From NCBI GenBank assembly GCA_947624105.1, contig CANQIX010000011.1:1-32921 (forward strand): a stretch of 32,921 bases of DNA, written 5' to 3'. The stretch's first letter is position 1. Each line of letters opens with the position of its first letter. The translations under genes and the position numbers were made by a program. Origin of the DNA: an uncultured Clostridia bacterium (GTDB lineage: Bacteria > Bacillota > Clostridia > Christensenellales > UBA1242). This document shows positions 32,663-32,921 of the stretch, piece after piece. Below the pieces are notes generated by a model, which saw only the letters and a list, made by a program, of their open reading frames with translations, ran no database searches and was not told where the DNA came from.

Positions 32663-32921
32663 GTGAAGATAGCAAAAAATTCTTATTATGAGGGGTTAAT
32701 TCAAGACTTATTTTGTGGAAAAGACGGATTTTTCATCAATTTTTTGCATTTTTTCTACCAATACAACCAGTTTTTCGTCTACTATCCAAAATTTTGTCCA
32801 CTTTTAAAGAGGTTGTATCTCGAAGAACTAGAAGATTGCGAAGTGCTGTCAAATGTAATCATAAGTCTTGATGGAGATGCAAAATTTTACTCCTCAGGCA
32901 GAGAATTTTTGACCGGCGGAC
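32663..32921 (+). CDS. Ferritin-like protein, 3' end outside window
   Basis: Partial, 86 residues visible from a GTG at 32663; AAGGG lies only one base before it, so initiation may depend on the upstream 12-codon ORF. YEGLIQDLFCGKDGFFIN, FYQYNQFFVYYPK, EELEDCEVLSNVIISLDGDAKFYSSG and FLTGG match by layout the bacterial ferritin-like family in which the pattern is LY.G..GE..AI.QY.YQ, EM.H...L...I..LGGDP.Y and FW.GG. The Glu and His residues that bind metal in that pattern are mostly replaced here. Thus a diverged member, perhaps without ferroxidase activity. The family is common in spore-forming Clostridia. Identification is by eye. Confidence 0.5.
   Translation, partial: MKIAKNSYYEGLIQDLFCGKDGFFINFLHFFYQYNQFFVYYPKFCPLLKRLYLEELEDCEVLSNVIISLDGDAKFYSSGREFLTGG

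Noticed and set aside
1-32921. CRISPR arrays, rRNA genes, insertion sequences and riboswitches
   Set aside because: No regularly spaced repeats, rRNA signatures, transposase motifs or long structured leaders were seen when reading the window.

Overview
The window comes from an AT-rich, Gram-positive, endospore-forming bacterium, most likely a clostridial (Bacillota) lineage. The evidence is the sporulation set yabP-yabQ-divIC, a dnaG-rpoD operon, consensus sigma-A promoters and Gram-positive type Shine-Dalgarno (SD) sites. I cannot name a genus. No plasmid, phage structural gene, insertion sequence, CRISPR array or rRNA is visible.

Layout. (1) 1-9256: the 3' part of a giant secreted repeat protein of more than 3,000 residues, with YDG/MBG-like, InlB-like and GLUG-like modules and a C-terminal membrane anchor; the gene starts upstream of the window. 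(2) 9308-12721: uppP (undecaprenyl-diphosphatase) and a SERCA-like calcium P-type ATPase. (3) 12803-14605, minus strand: a nucleoside hydrolase and ribokinase operon for ribose salvage, ending in a bidirectional terminator. (4) 14742-18881: an ABC-F ribosome-protection-type ATPase, a VirD4/TraG coupling protein with no conjugation partner, and a small unknown gene. (5) 19007-23158: dnaG, rpoD, a zinc-ribbon coiled-coil protein and a beta-helix protein. (6) 23162-23469: initiator tRNA-fMet with its own promoter, followed by a tandem duplication of the tRNA 3' end plus terminator plus palindrome. (7) 23568-30088: an accessory-looking block with two paralogous large proteins of unknown family (486 and 426 aa), four small paralogous DUF1828-like proteins in two pairs around the second large protein, a DUF362 protein and a membrane acyltransferase. 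(8) 30180-32921: a CvpA-like protein, the minus-strand yabP-yabQ-divIC operon, a divergent S4/RluA pseudouridine synthase, a possible 12-residue cysteine-rich peptide and the start of a ferritin-like gene that leaves the window.

Two cross-cutting observations stand out. First, predicted transcription starts lie extremely close to the start codons: in six genes the SD begins at the predicted +1 base, and for two genes (acyltransferase, RluA-type enzyme) the transcript appears leaderless. Second, the large-protein/small-protein cluster in region 7 has duplicated architecture and two near-matching promoters driving the large genes. It is the best candidate here for an undescribed system, but its function cannot be read from sequence.
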